Position numbers and translations under genes: made by a program
Shown here: positions 17,606 through 25,799 of the stretch, piece after piece
How the letters are laid out: the number at the start of each line of letters is the position of its first letter
How positions within the stretch are numbered: the stretch's first letter is position 1
Origin: Paenibacillus anaericanus
GTDB taxonomy: Bacteria > Bacillota > Bacilli > Paenibacillales > Paenibacillaceae
NCBI RefSeq assembly: GCF_003994475.1
Contig: NZ_RZNY01000019.1
Coordinates: 1-64,000 of the forward strand
Direction of reading: 5' to 3'
DNA: 64,000 nucleotides
Notes under the pieces: generated by a model
Databases searched by the model: none
The model's input: the letters and a program-made list of their open reading frames with translations, nothing else
Told to the model about the DNA's origin: nothing

Positions 17606-17629
17606 TTGGTGACAATCTGTTGTCACCAA
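17606..17629. promoter_or_regulatory. Perfect palindromic operator upstream of the WYL regulator
   Basis: GGTGACAA-TCTG-TTGTCACC (17608-17627), extended by TT/AA on each side, gives 10-bp arms around a 4-base centre. It lies about 40 bases before the regulator's ATG, a usual place for an autoregulatory operator. Confidence 0.65.
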
Positions 17630-17667
17630 ATGGCTGTTATGATGAAAGAGAACAGGGAGGAAGCAAC

Positions 17668-18621
17668 ATGAAGAGAATGGACCGAATGATGGCGATTTTG
17701 ATGGCTTTGCAGCAAAGGTCAGAAACAGCCCAATCTCTCGCAGATAAATTTGAAGTTTCCAAGCGGACGGTATTGCGTGATATGCAGGCTTTATCAGAAA
17801 TGGGAGTCCCTCTATACGCTTTAGCTGGTCCTGGAGGAGGATACCGCTTAATGGAGGGATTCCACCTTCCACCGCTTCATTTGGATCGTGATGAAGTCTT
17901 GACCGTGCTGGTGGCGCTCGATGGGATGGCTAAATACAGTGATGGTCCTTTTCACTCTGCAAGATGGACAGTAATCGATAAGATCCGTGCGGTTCTGCCT
18001 GAACAGACGCTTCAACTGGTTAGTCCGTTGCTTCAAACTGTTGAGATGGAGGTACCCAAACGTCACTTTAAAACGCCACATCTTAACGCATTGATGACCT
18101 ATACAGCTAACTCCCAATGGTTAAAAGTGATGTATCGTTCGCAAAATTACCATCGCAGTCTTGATATCTTACCTCGGCGAGTATATGCCGCCCATGGTTT
18201 TTGGTACTGTGAAGCTTATTCTCAGTTACATGGGGAAGTACGATCGTTGCGTATTGATCGAATGGAGACCGTGGAAGAAATTGATTATCCGATTCATGAG
18301 TTGGAGAAGAAAATACTACAGGATAACTCGGTCCAGAGTCATTCAGATAAGGAAGGTTCGATTTACATATTTGCTAAACTCACTTACCGTGGAGCGTTGT
18401 TAGCAGAGCAGGATACTCATATGGGACATATGGTCAGCCAGGTTGGGGACGAGGAGTGGGAGGTAGCTTTTCAATGCCCCATGGAAGAATGGAACTGGGC
18501 GATTACTTTTTTCTTCAACATGGGGCTTGATGCACAGATTATAGAACCCCCTCAGTTAATAGAGGAAATAAGGGAACGAGCTCGCTGTTTAATGGACAGA
18601 TATAGTCACGTACAAATGTAA
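17668..18621 (+). CDS. HTH/WYL-domain transcriptional regulator (YafY type)
   Basis: This DeoR/YafY-like regulator of 317 residues has an N-terminal winged helix (MDRMMAILMALQQRSETAQSLADKFEVSKRTVLRDM, residues about 3-40) with the LAGPGGGYRL wing. A central PLHL segment follows, then a WYL-type ligand-binding region (about residues 130-220) with SLRIDRM. The WYL triad itself is not exact. An ATG at 17620 would add 16 residues but would sit in the operator; GGGAGG before 17668 decides the start. WYL domains bind small molecules or nucleic acid. It probably controls itself and perhaps the two genes downstream. Confidence 0.88.
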   Translation: MKRMDRMMAILMALQQRSETAQSLADKFEVSKRTVLRDMQALSEMGVPLYALAGPGGGYRLMEGFHLPPLHLDRDEVLTVLVALDGMAKYSDGPFHSARWTVIDKIRAVLPEQTLQLVSPLLQTVEMEVPKRHFKTPHLNALMTYTANSQWLKVMYRSQNYHRSLDILPRRVYAAHGFWYCEAYSQLHGEVRSLRIDRMETVEEIDYPIHELEKKILQDNSVQSHSDKEGSIYIFAKLTYRGALLAEQDTHMGHMVSQVGDEEWEVAFQCPMEEWNWAITFFFNMGLDAQIIEPPQLIEEIRERARCLMDRYSHVQM

Positions 18622-18738
18622 TGCTTTCGAAGTAGTTTCGAACGAAGTTAATCTTTGAAGTAACGCTTACAAAACTAAGCATATGCTTTCGAAGTAGTTT
18701 TGAACGAAGTTAATCTTTGAAGTAACGCTTACAAAACT
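18621..18738 (+). repeat. Two tandem 56-bp copies of a leader sequence
   Basis: Copy 1 (18621-18676) and copy 2 (18683-18738) start ATGCTTTCGAAGTAGTTT and end CGCTTACAAAACT, differing at one base and separated by 6 bases. The second runs directly into the TTTAGGAGG ribosome site of the next gene. The first begins at the last base of the WYL gene stop. Part of the motif is reminiscent of the hairpin leader before pfkA (26901-26945). Confidence 0.8.
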
Positions 18739-18753
18739 TTTAGGAGGATTTAG

Positions 18754-19860
18754 ATGAATCCATGGAAGTACAGTGAAATTATTGCTGAAAGAATGAAAAG
18801 GCAGGGGTTAACACAGCCCTTAGATAACCCTTTGGATGAAGAGTCATACACTGAATTGTTTCGCAGGCTTCAGCCTGTTGCTCCAGTTCATTTTTCGCGA
18901 CCAGGTGATCCTCCAAAGTTAATTCATCGAACAGAGTACGACGACACAGGAATGTCCTCTTCTTTAAGGGAGCGACATATCCTCGTAAAGGGACGATTTC
19001 TAGGTGGGCGTGTGGCCTATGTGCTAGAAGATGACCTGAAGTTATACGCTACAGCTTTTCGCAAAATGCCTACTCGATTCAACCGGGTTCACGAGGATGT
19101 ACTAAGTACGATTCGCGAAGCGGGGGGACTGACGAAAGAGCAATTGAAGCAAGAACTTGATTACTCTGCCGGAGATATTGGTAAAGCACTACAGGACCTG
19201 CAATGTGCATTCCTACTGCAAGAGGATCAAATTGATACCGATTGGGAAACGGGATGGCTTGATTTTGCTGAAGAATGGTTCGAAATTCCCACAGATGCAG
19301 AAAGCCAAGAAGAAGCACTCTTAGAAGTGATACAAAGGTTTGTTGTATCCATGGTATTTGTGACGGAGAGCCAAATCAAAAGTTGGTGCAGTTTACCATC
19401 CAAGACGATTAAAGAAATGGTGCGGCGGTTAGTAGAATCTGGACGATTAGTACGAACTCAGGTTGAAGGGCTAGATGAGGGTGTTATGTCAATTGAGGAC
19501 GCCGAGTCTACATCTTCGTATACCAGTGAATATCCAAAGGGAATATATATGTTGGACAAGTCCGACATTTTGGTAAGAGCTCAAATGGATGAATTGAAAA
19601 CACGCTACAAAGGATTAGAAGTTTTGCAGTACTTACTGGTAGATGGCAAGTTCCAAGGTGTGGTATTGGGACATTGGCGGATCGGTCCGTACGATGTTGA
19701 TGACATTATTTTAGATTTGGATCAATCCGAGTTGGCTGCGAGACAAGCAGAAGTCTTAGCCGCAGTTCGAGAAATTTATAATCCAGAAGACTGTGCTATA
19801 TTGCGTTATAACGGTGCAGAGATTTCCAAATGTCCAATAGAGGAAGGTAAAAGATCATGA
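18754..19860 (+). CDS. Winged-helix protein, possibly AlkZ/YcaQ-like
   Basis: This 368-residue soluble protein has at least two winged-helix-like segments, at GLTKEQLKQELDYSAGDIGKAL and IKEMVRRLVESGRLV. A conserved-looking end reads YLLVDGKFQGVVLGHW followed by IGPYDVDDI. The stretch ILVKGRFLGGRVAYV recalls the HTH_42/AlkZ group of DNA glycosylases, but I cannot find their catalytic motif, so that link is weak. AGGAGG precedes the ATG. The next gene overlaps by four bases (ATGA), making a two-gene unit behind a tandemly duplicated leader. Gene existence is certain; function is open. Confidence 0.8.
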   Translation: MNPWKYSEIIAERMKRQGLTQPLDNPLDEESYTELFRRLQPVAPVHFSRPGDPPKLIHRTEYDDTGMSSSLRERHILVKGRFLGGRVAYVLEDDLKLYATAFRKMPTRFNRVHEDVLSTIREAGGLTKEQLKQELDYSAGDIGKALQDLQCAFLLQEDQIDTDWETGWLDFAEEWFEIPTDAESQEEALLEVIQRFVVSMVFVTESQIKSWCSLPSKTIKEMVRRLVESGRLVRTQVEGLDEGVMSIEDAESTSSYTSEYPKGIYMLDKSDILVRAQMDELKTRYKGLEVLQYLLVDGKFQGVVLGHWRIGPYDVDDIILDLDQSELAARQAEVLAAVREIYNPEDCAILRYNGAEISKCPIEEGKRS

Positions 19861-20759
19861 ATATGGAATACGGTAAAAATGAGAATGTCGTATTGGACCG
19901 TGCTAGGACTTTTATATACAGTAGTGCTCGTCTGATCGATCGTATGCGCTTCGCATACCATTTCGAGAACGGCTCGAAGGATGATGTACTTGCTGTACTG
20001 AGCGCGTATCAGAACAAGGATGGAGGCTTCGGGAATGCACTCGAGCCTGACATGCGTTGTCCACAGAGTCAACCGGTGACAACGGAAATGGCGTTAGGTA
20101 TTATGAATGAAATGGAGAGCTTTGATGCAGAGATCATGGACGGTGTAATCGCATATTTGAAGTCCATATCAATACCTGACGGAGGTTTGCCAAGAGCTAC
20201 GACTGAAGTGAACGACTATCCTCATGCTCCATGGTGGACTACGGAACATGATGGAGTTCCATCCATAAATCCCACTGGGATTATTATAGGTTTATTACTC
20301 CGTCAGAAGACGCGGAGAGATTTTATCCAAGATGATTGGTTCCAGAGTCATATCTCATTCTTATGGCGTTCCATGGCTAACAGCCTTCCAGGTGATTATC
20401 ACGATTACTTACAGTGGAGCGAATTTTTACAGAACACACCAGAGCAAGAACGCGCTAAAACTTTTGCACAGATCCTAGATGATTGGTTACAAGGACCTGG
20501 CATTATCGAAAAGGATCCGAGCGCAGGAGGTTACTCTCAGAAGGTTTTAGATTATGCTCCTGCTCCAGGAAGTTACGCTTCGCGCTTTGTTACGGAAGAA
20601 GAGATTATAAGTCACTTGAATTATGTCGTGGAGAGTCAACAAGAGGACGGCGGTTGGGCTGTTTCATGGCCAACGGTTAGTCAGGCGGTTGAACAGGAAT
20701 GGAGAGGGCGGATTACAGTAGATCGTCTATTAACCCTTCGATCTTACGGGCGGATTTAA
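19857..20759 (+). CDS. Prenyltransferase/squalene-cyclase-like alpha-barrel protein
   Basis: This 300-residue protein carries QW-type repeats of the terpene cyclase/prenyltransferase alpha-alpha barrel: QNKDGGFGNALEPD near residue 51, SIPDGGLPRA in the middle and QQEDGGWAVSW near residue 260. It lacks the full length (about 630) and the DXDD acid motif of squalene-hopene cyclase, so it is probably not a classical cyclase. The start overlaps the winged-helix gene by four bases. Single-barrel relatives are usually left as hypothetical; the role is unknown. Confidence 0.8.
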   Translation: MNMEYGKNENVVLDRARTFIYSSARLIDRMRFAYHFENGSKDDVLAVLSAYQNKDGGFGNALEPDMRCPQSQPVTTEMALGIMNEMESFDAEIMDGVIAYLKSISIPDGGLPRATTEVNDYPHAPWWTTEHDGVPSINPTGIIIGLLLRQKTRRDFIQDDWFQSHISFLWRSMANSLPGDYHDYLQWSEFLQNTPEQERAKTFAQILDDWLQGPGIIEKDPSAGGYSQKVLDYAPAPGSYASRFVTEEEIISHLNYVVESQQEDGGWAVSWPTVSQAVEQEWRGRITVDRLLTLRSYGRI

Positions 20760-20779
20760 TTTAAAAGTTACAATGTAAT

Positions 20780-20823
20780 AAAAACGTCCACCCATCCGAT
20801 ATTTGGATTTAGTGGACGTTTTT
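20780..20823. terminator. Bidirectional terminator
   Basis: AAAAACGTCCAC and GTGGACGTTTTT form a 12-bp perfect stem. A/T tracts lie on both sides, serving the plus-strand cyclase-like gene and the minus-strand YheC/D gene that converge here. Confidence 0.88.
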
Positions 20824-20851
20824 ATATTTCTCGGGGGAACCTATAGTGCCC

Positions 20852-21607
20852 TTACTTCTTAAGACTTGCGCGTCGGCAAGTCATGACTCTACGGTACATT
20901 GATTTATCTTTTAATTGGTTGAAAATATAGGGATCTGGACTTGTATTCACCTCGATGATCTGAGGGCTAACCGTTTTATCCAATCCGACATCCACACCAA
21001 TTTGCCGAAACTTGGGGTAAGTTTTTTGAAGGTGCTTAGCTATTTTTATTCCAAGTGTATCTAATTCTTTGTGAAGATGGTGCTGTTCACCTTTAGATAA
21101 ATGTGTGCGGAGTAAACTTTCAATGCTCATAGGTTTACCCCCACTGTGGTAATTCGTAACAATTTTTCGTGCGTGTCCTAAACGCCCAATAATCCCCGTT
21201 GTTTCCCATTTACCCTTTGGATTTACCTGTACCATAACCCGGATATCAAACCTACGATGATTATGTTTTAATAGATGAATTCCTTTTTGAATCAAATACC
21301 GGCGCTTCTTAATCCGCTTTATGAGGCTCTTGTGGAACTCTGTGAACGATTTGAATTTCAGTATTTTCTCCTCGATCTGGTAGGTATATGATTGTTCGTT
21401 AATGATTTCTGCACGAATTACTCCATTTCCGTACGTCCCGCACTCCGGTTTGATGTATATCATACGATACTGATTAATCATAGATCTTAAATTATTGGCA
21501 TTAAATTTTCGTGTATCAGGGATGAAGGGTTTTATCGATTTATTTGTAAGCAACACTTTGGTTTTGATCCATTTACTCTGCACTGCGATCAGTCTTTTAG
21601 CTGTCAA
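20852..21607 (-). CDS. YheC/YheD family ATP-grasp protein (spore coat-associated)
   Basis: This ATP-grasp fold protein of about 251 residues matches the YheC/YheD family, named as endospore coat-associated in Bacillus. Motifs include IYIKPECGTYGNGVIR (ATP-binding loop region), LIQKGI, RFDIRVMVQ with GIIGRLGHARKIVTNYHSGG, and the terminal IGVDVGLDKT...IIEVNTSPDP metal site. The frame extends to 21703, but AGGAGG stands 10 bases before the TTG at 21607, which I take as the start. Its ligation substrate is unknown. It is divergent from the DUF6492 and mannose-1-phosphate genes. Confidence 0.87.
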   Translation of the reverse strand: MTAKRLIAVQSKWIKTKVLLTNKSIKPFIPDTRKFNANNLRSMINQYRMIYIKPECGTYGNGVIRAEIINEQSYTYQIEEKILKFKSFTEFHKSLIKRIKKRRYLIQKGIHLLKHNHRRFDIRVMVQVNPKGKWETTGIIGRLGHARKIVTNYHSGGKPMSIESLLRTHLSKGEQHHLHKELDTLGIKIAKHLQKTYPKFRQIGVDVGLDKTVSPQIIEVNTSPDPYIFNQLKDKSMYRRVMTCRRASLKK

Positions 21608-21835
21608 CTTTGTTGTCCCTCCTATCATAGTCACCATAAATACGCAATAGCTTATTTCAAGGTAATGCATCTTATGCAGACCCATAGATTTGGTACAGAA
21701 CAAATGCCTTCATTATCACAAAAAAATGGACTCCGTTCTCGCCCAGACCGTGTAGTAGACTATTGCATACCATAAAGAAACGCATACGAATAATGATCTA
21801 ACTAGATGCGTAAATTTCTATGTGGAGCTGAAGAG

Positions 21836-22624
21836 ATGAACAGTTCGTCCACCATTGATGTGCTCATTCCCACGATTGAGAAGGACTTAGCAACACTACC
21901 TCATGTAATAGATGGTCTCCGCCGTAATGTGAAACATAAGATTGGTCAAATTTATGTTGTATCACCTCAAAGTAGTAAAATTAGTGCACTTTGTAAGCGC
22001 AAAGGATGTATTTTCGTTGATGAGAAAAAAGTTCTCCCTATCTCCAAAAAAGATATTCATTATCGTTCTGCACGTTGGGAACGCTCAGGCTGGTTATATC
22101 AACAATTACTCAAATTTAGTGGTGACACCATATGTAAACACAAGTACTTCTTAGTAATAGATGCAGACACCGTACTTATTCGGCCACACAGCTTTTTATC
22201 CCATAGCAAGGGACTGTACTACTGCCGCAATTGGAGTCAACCTGAATACTTCCGCACGTACAGAAAATTATTGGGATCAAAAGCACCCTCACCTAAGTCT
22301 TTTGTTACCCACTATATGCTGTTTGATAAATCTAAACTGAGTCAACTGAAACGAACGATTGAAGCGAAACACAATCTCCCTTGGTATAGGGCAATCATCC
22401 GTAGTATCGATAAAACGAAACAATTCGGATTCTCTGAATATGAAACCTACGCCAATTATGTATACAGTACGACCCCCAAATCAATGATTCTTAAGAATGC
22501 TCTAAATAAAGGACTTAAAGTCAAAGCATCTACACTACCGCAAGCCCAAATGAAAAAGCTGGCCCTGAGCTATCGTTCGTTATCGTTCCATGAACGGAAG
22601 GGTTACAGTAGGTCGACAAGATAA
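21836..22624 (+). CDS. DUF6492-like glycosyltransferase
   Basis: This protein of about 262 residues has a glycosyltransferase-A-like layout. An N-terminal strand IDVLIPTIEKDL is followed by GLRRNVKHKIGQIYVVSP, and the metal-binding DXD-type motif sits in FLVIDADTVLI. A WSQPEY and THYMLFDK region follows. GTGGAG stands 8 bases before this ATG; an ATG at 21806 has no ribosome site. The next gene (GDP-mannose supply) starts on the base after its stop. The AT content is higher than in neighbouring operons. Confidence 0.75.
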   Translation: MNSSSTIDVLIPTIEKDLATLPHVIDGLRRNVKHKIGQIYVVSPQSSKISALCKRKGCIFVDEKKVLPISKKDIHYRSARWERSGWLYQQLLKFSGDTICKHKYFLVIDADTVLIRPHSFLSHSKGLYYCRNWSQPEYFRTYRKLLGSKAPSPKSFVTHYMLFDKSKLSQLKRTIEAKHNLPWYRAIIRSIDKTKQFGFSEYETYANYVYSTTPKSMILKNALNKGLKVKASTLPQAQMKKLALSYRSLSFHERKGYSRSTR

Positions 22625-23647
22625 ATGACAAAACCTATACGCATTGTATTTCTATGTGGTGGTTCGGGTACAAGATTGTGGCCATTATCTAATGAAATCC
22701 GCTCTAAGTTATTTCTTGAGATTCTTCCTTCACCTCAAGGGGAGAGAGAATCTATGATCGGGCGTGTGTGTCGACAGCTTACGGCGTCAGGATTATGGGA
22801 ATCAGCAAGTTTTGTTACAAGCCAAGAACAAGCACATCTTATTACCAGGTACACTGAAGGGCAACTGCCTCTAATTATTGAGCCATGTAAACGAGGCACA
22901 TTTACAGCTACCGCTCTTGCCGCGGTTTATCTTCATACCTATAGGTTGGCGGAACTCGACGATATCATCACGATAACTCCAGCAGATATGTTTGCGGGTG
23001 AAGACTACTTTAATCAGTTTAAGTTACTTACTAGCATACTAAGAGATTCAGGAGCAGATTTGGCCTTGTTAGGGACGAAGCCTTCACATCCATCAGAGCA
23101 ATATGGTTATATCTTGCCAGAACTTAGTGGGAATTTAGGATCATTAGAATATTCCAAGGTCTCAAGTTTTATAGAGAAACCGGATGTAGACACGGCACAA
23201 GCACTTATTGAGCAAAGCGCATTATGGAACTGCGGAGTATTTGCTTTTCCCCTTAAATTAATCCTCACCTATATGGAGCAAATAAATATGCCGACGGATT
23301 ATGAATCCTTAATGGCTGTATACGAGAGTTTACCCGTACGCAGCTTCGATCAAGAAGTCGCGGAGCGCATATCCAATTCTGTTGTACTCCCATATGAAGG
23401 AGAATGGAGTGACCTTGGGAGCTGGGCAGCATTAACAGATCATTTAGATAGTAGTATCATAGGTCAAGGGAAAATTTGGGGATTATCTCCTGATACGCAT
23501 ATTGTTAATGAGCTTCCATTTCCCGTTCATGTTATTGATGTACCTGATATTATTGTGGCAGCCAGTCCAGATGGGATCCTCATATCGAAGAAAAGTAGTG
23601 CAAGTAAGATTAAAAAAATTCTAGTTGAAGGCGAAGGGCCGACATAA
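22625..23647 (+). CDS. manC: Mannose-1-phosphate guanylyltransferase
   Basis: The enzyme converts mannose-1-phosphate and GTP to GDP-mannose. It is 340 residues long, so it has only the nucleotidyltransferase domain and short beta tail, without the isomerase domain of bifunctional enzymes. The nucleotide loop FLCGGSGTRLWPLS lies at residues about 9-22, with FIEKPD and LWNCGVFAFP further on, and the metal site in PYEGEWSDLGSW. It begins directly after the DUF6492 stop without an obvious ribosome site, so translation is probably coupled. It would supply donor sugar to the adjacent glycosyltransferase. Confidence 0.9.
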   Translation: MTKPIRIVFLCGGSGTRLWPLSNEIRSKLFLEILPSPQGERESMIGRVCRQLTASGLWESASFVTSQEQAHLITRYTEGQLPLIIEPCKRGTFTATALAAVYLHTYRLAELDDIITITPADMFAGEDYFNQFKLLTSILRDSGADLALLGTKPSHPSEQYGYILPELSGNLGSLEYSKVSSFIEKPDVDTAQALIEQSALWNCGVFAFPLKLILTYMEQINMPTDYESLMAVYESLPVRSFDQEVAERISNSVVLPYEGEWSDLGSWAALTDHLDSSIIGQGKIWGLSPDTHIVNELPFPVHVIDVPDIIVAASPDGILISKKSSASKIKKILVEGEGPT

Positions 23648-23699
23648 CCATGAAGGAGTTCTGGCGTGGAGTGACCCCTGGATACCTGGGTAAAATGCC

Positions 23700-23730
23700 A
23701 AAAGTCCCGCCATATTCTGGCGGGACTTTT
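23700..23730. terminator. Bidirectional terminator
   Basis: AAAAGTCCCGCC and GGCGGGACTTTT form a 12-bp perfect stem with a 7-base loop. It lies between the convergent guanylyltransferase and nitroreductase genes. Confidence 0.92.
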
Positions 23731-23739
23731 GTTAGGTTA

Positions 23740-24387
23740 TCATTCTACGATTCGTAATATATCTGCCACTTCTCGGCGAGGAATGGCTTTAGGTGAAATT
23801 GCAGGGTACCCGAGAGCGATGACCATTGTAACCCCTCGATCTTCTGGGATGTGGAGGTATTCTCGCAGCTTATCTTCAGCTAGAAGTACAGGTCCAGTCA
23901 ATGGACAAGTTGCAAGACCTTTAGCATGCGCAGCAAGCATTAAGTTCTGCGCGGCTAGACAGCTGCTCTTTAACCCTTCTTCTTCCCACACTTCTGGTTC
24001 CACAAAAGAAATGGGATCAAAAATTTTATCTCGGAATTTTGATGCATAGGGCGTGGATAAGCATACGATCATTACAGGAGCACCAGAAAAGGCGGTGGCA
24101 TAGGGGCCGAACGACTTTATGAGCAGTTTTGCTTCTCGCTCGAGGCCCTTCTGTTCCGCACGCGCTGCCGTTTCATGAAGCTTTTCCCAGGTGAAGTCCT
24201 CGACATGCTTAATCTTATCTCGGTTAACGACAGCAATAAACTCCCATGTCTGTGAGTTAGTATCGCTAGGCGCATAGCGGGCGCAATCGATGATTTCCTC
24301 AATATCGGTAATGCTGACTGCTTCATCGGTAAATTCACGGATACTTCGACGTGTTTTAACTACTTCACGGAATAAAGAGAAATCCAT
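23740..24387 (-). CDS. Nitroreductase family protein
   Basis: This FMN-dependent oxidoreductase has 215 residues. The FMN-binding start is VVKTRRSIREFTDEAV, followed by ARYAPSDTNSQTWEF, a central catalytic region, and AALGYPAISP-type sequence (VIALGYPAISPKAIPRR) at the end. AAAGGTGG precedes ATG. The MFS gene lies 30 bases upstream on the same strand, so cotranscription is likely. The physiological substrate is not predictable. Confidence 0.93.
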   Translation of the reverse strand: MDFSLFREVVKTRRSIREFTDEAVSITDIEEIIDCARYAPSDTNSQTWEFIAVVNRDKIKHVEDFTWEKLHETAARAEQKGLEREAKLLIKSFGPYATAFSGAPVMIVCLSTPYASKFRDKIFDPISFVEPEVWEEEGLKSSCLAAQNLMLAAHAKGLATCPLTGPVLLAEDKLREYLHIPEDRGVTMVIALGYPAISPKAIPRREVADILRIVE

Positions 24388-24417
24388 AGGACCCCACCTT
24401 TCTCAATTGAGATATTT

Positions 24418-25608
24418 TTATGAATGAAGATCTATGTCCTGTCTTTGGATCGTAGGTTTACGGTATAGATAACGGCTAGCGAAGCCGAGACAGGCTAGAG
24501 CAGAGAAAGCCATCGCCACAAGATAGAAATTGGTTCGCCCGGAATATTCAAATAACATACCTCCAAACGTTCCACTCAGCAGTCCGGAGGCACTTGACCA
24601 CATTATTGTAAATAAGGCTAGCCCTGTCGCCCGATAGTCATCCGGAATCAAACGGGTAAGCATACGGATCGCCGTCACATAGAACACGCCAAATGAGATG
24701 CCATGCATCATTTGCACCCCAATGATTCCATAGGGAGAGGTAGTCATTCCCATCAGAAGAAATCTGACCGTGAACATAAGACTTGCGAAAACTAGCAAGG
24801 GGAGTTCTTTAAATTTCTCACCATATATACTAAGGAACAGAAAGATAGGAACTTCAGTCATTGCCGAGGCGAGCATCGCCCAACCGATAAGATCCTGGGT
24901 TGCTCCAAGATCATGAAGAGAGATCGTTAGGAAGGCATCATTCATGCGTAGACCTAAGGCAAGACAGAAGACACAACCAAAAAACCATAACAATTCCTTC
25001 TGTTTCAGAATGGACCAAATGCCTGAGAAATCTACTTTTGCAACGGTACTCACACGGTCTTTTATAAAGAAACTAAAAATCAGTGCAGCCACAGTAATAA
25101 CCATAGATACTGCAAGAGTCCATTCAGAACCGATAGAAGTCAGAACGTAACCGATGACAATAGCGAATGTAGCGTACCCTAGTGATCCAAAGATCCTGAT
25201 CATGATGAAACTTTTATCATATTGCTTGGCTGTAGAAATTGCTATCGTATCAGTTAATGGAAAAACAGGATAAAAGAAAAAATAGAAAATGGTGATAGAG
25301 ATCATAATGACTGAAAATGTAGAAGACATTGAAAGAACAACTGTCATTATAATTTGACCGATGAGGAGGAGAATGAGAATCTTCTTGATTGTACGATAAC
25401 GGTCACTAGTCAGACTCCACAGGAGGTTAGCGAACAGAGAGATCATTGGACCTAAAGCGTATAACAATCCGATCTGACTGTTGGTGAATCCTAGTTGGGC
25501 ATAATACAGTGGAAAATAAGAAGCTACAAGTACGCTTGTCCCAAAAACTGTGAACGTAAAAGCTCGCAGCCATGTAAGTTCAGGCCGAGCGAAGGAAGAT
25601 TTCTTCAT
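24418..25608 (-). CDS. MFS transporter (LacY/MFS_1-like)
   Basis: This twelve-helix major facilitator protein of about 396 residues belongs to the MFS_1_like/LacY-type group. Features are RAFTFTVFGTSVLVASYFPLY at the first helix, GLLYALGPMISL, the loop motif SDRYRTIKK, and a second half with GVFYVTAIRML. The frame extends to 25644, but GGAG before 25608 favours the shorter form beginning MKKSSFARPEL. A transport substrate (sugar, nucleoside or drug) cannot be assigned. Confidence 0.88.
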   Translation of the reverse strand: MKKSSFARPELTWLRAFTFTVFGTSVLVASYFPLYYAQLGFTNSQIGLLYALGPMISLFANLLWSLTSDRYRTIKKILILLLIGQIIMTVVLSMSSTFSVIMISITIFYFFFYPVFPLTDTIAISTAKQYDKSFIMIRIFGSLGYATFAIVIGYVLTSIGSEWTLAVSMVITVAALIFSFFIKDRVSTVAKVDFSGIWSILKQKELLWFFGCVFCLALGLRMNDAFLTISLHDLGATQDLIGWAMLASAMTEVPIFLFLSIYGEKFKELPLLVFASLMFTVRFLLMGMTTSPYGIIGVQMMHGISFGVFYVTAIRMLTRLIPDDYRATGLALFTIMWSSASGLLSGTFGGMLFEYSGRTNFYLVAMAFSALACLGFASRYLYRKPTIQRQDIDLHS

Positions 25609-25799
25609 TTCTGTCAGTACTCCGTTCTGGGTAATTGATAGCATGAAATGACTCTAAAAGTATAACTCGCATCTAGTGAGCCAACGATAGTATATCATAT
25701 TGGAAACGCTGTGATTTTGTTTATTTGTGCAAAAAGTTGGAACATATTATAATATAGAATGGTTTAAATTATGTATAACATCGTAGTGGAGGCAGGCCA

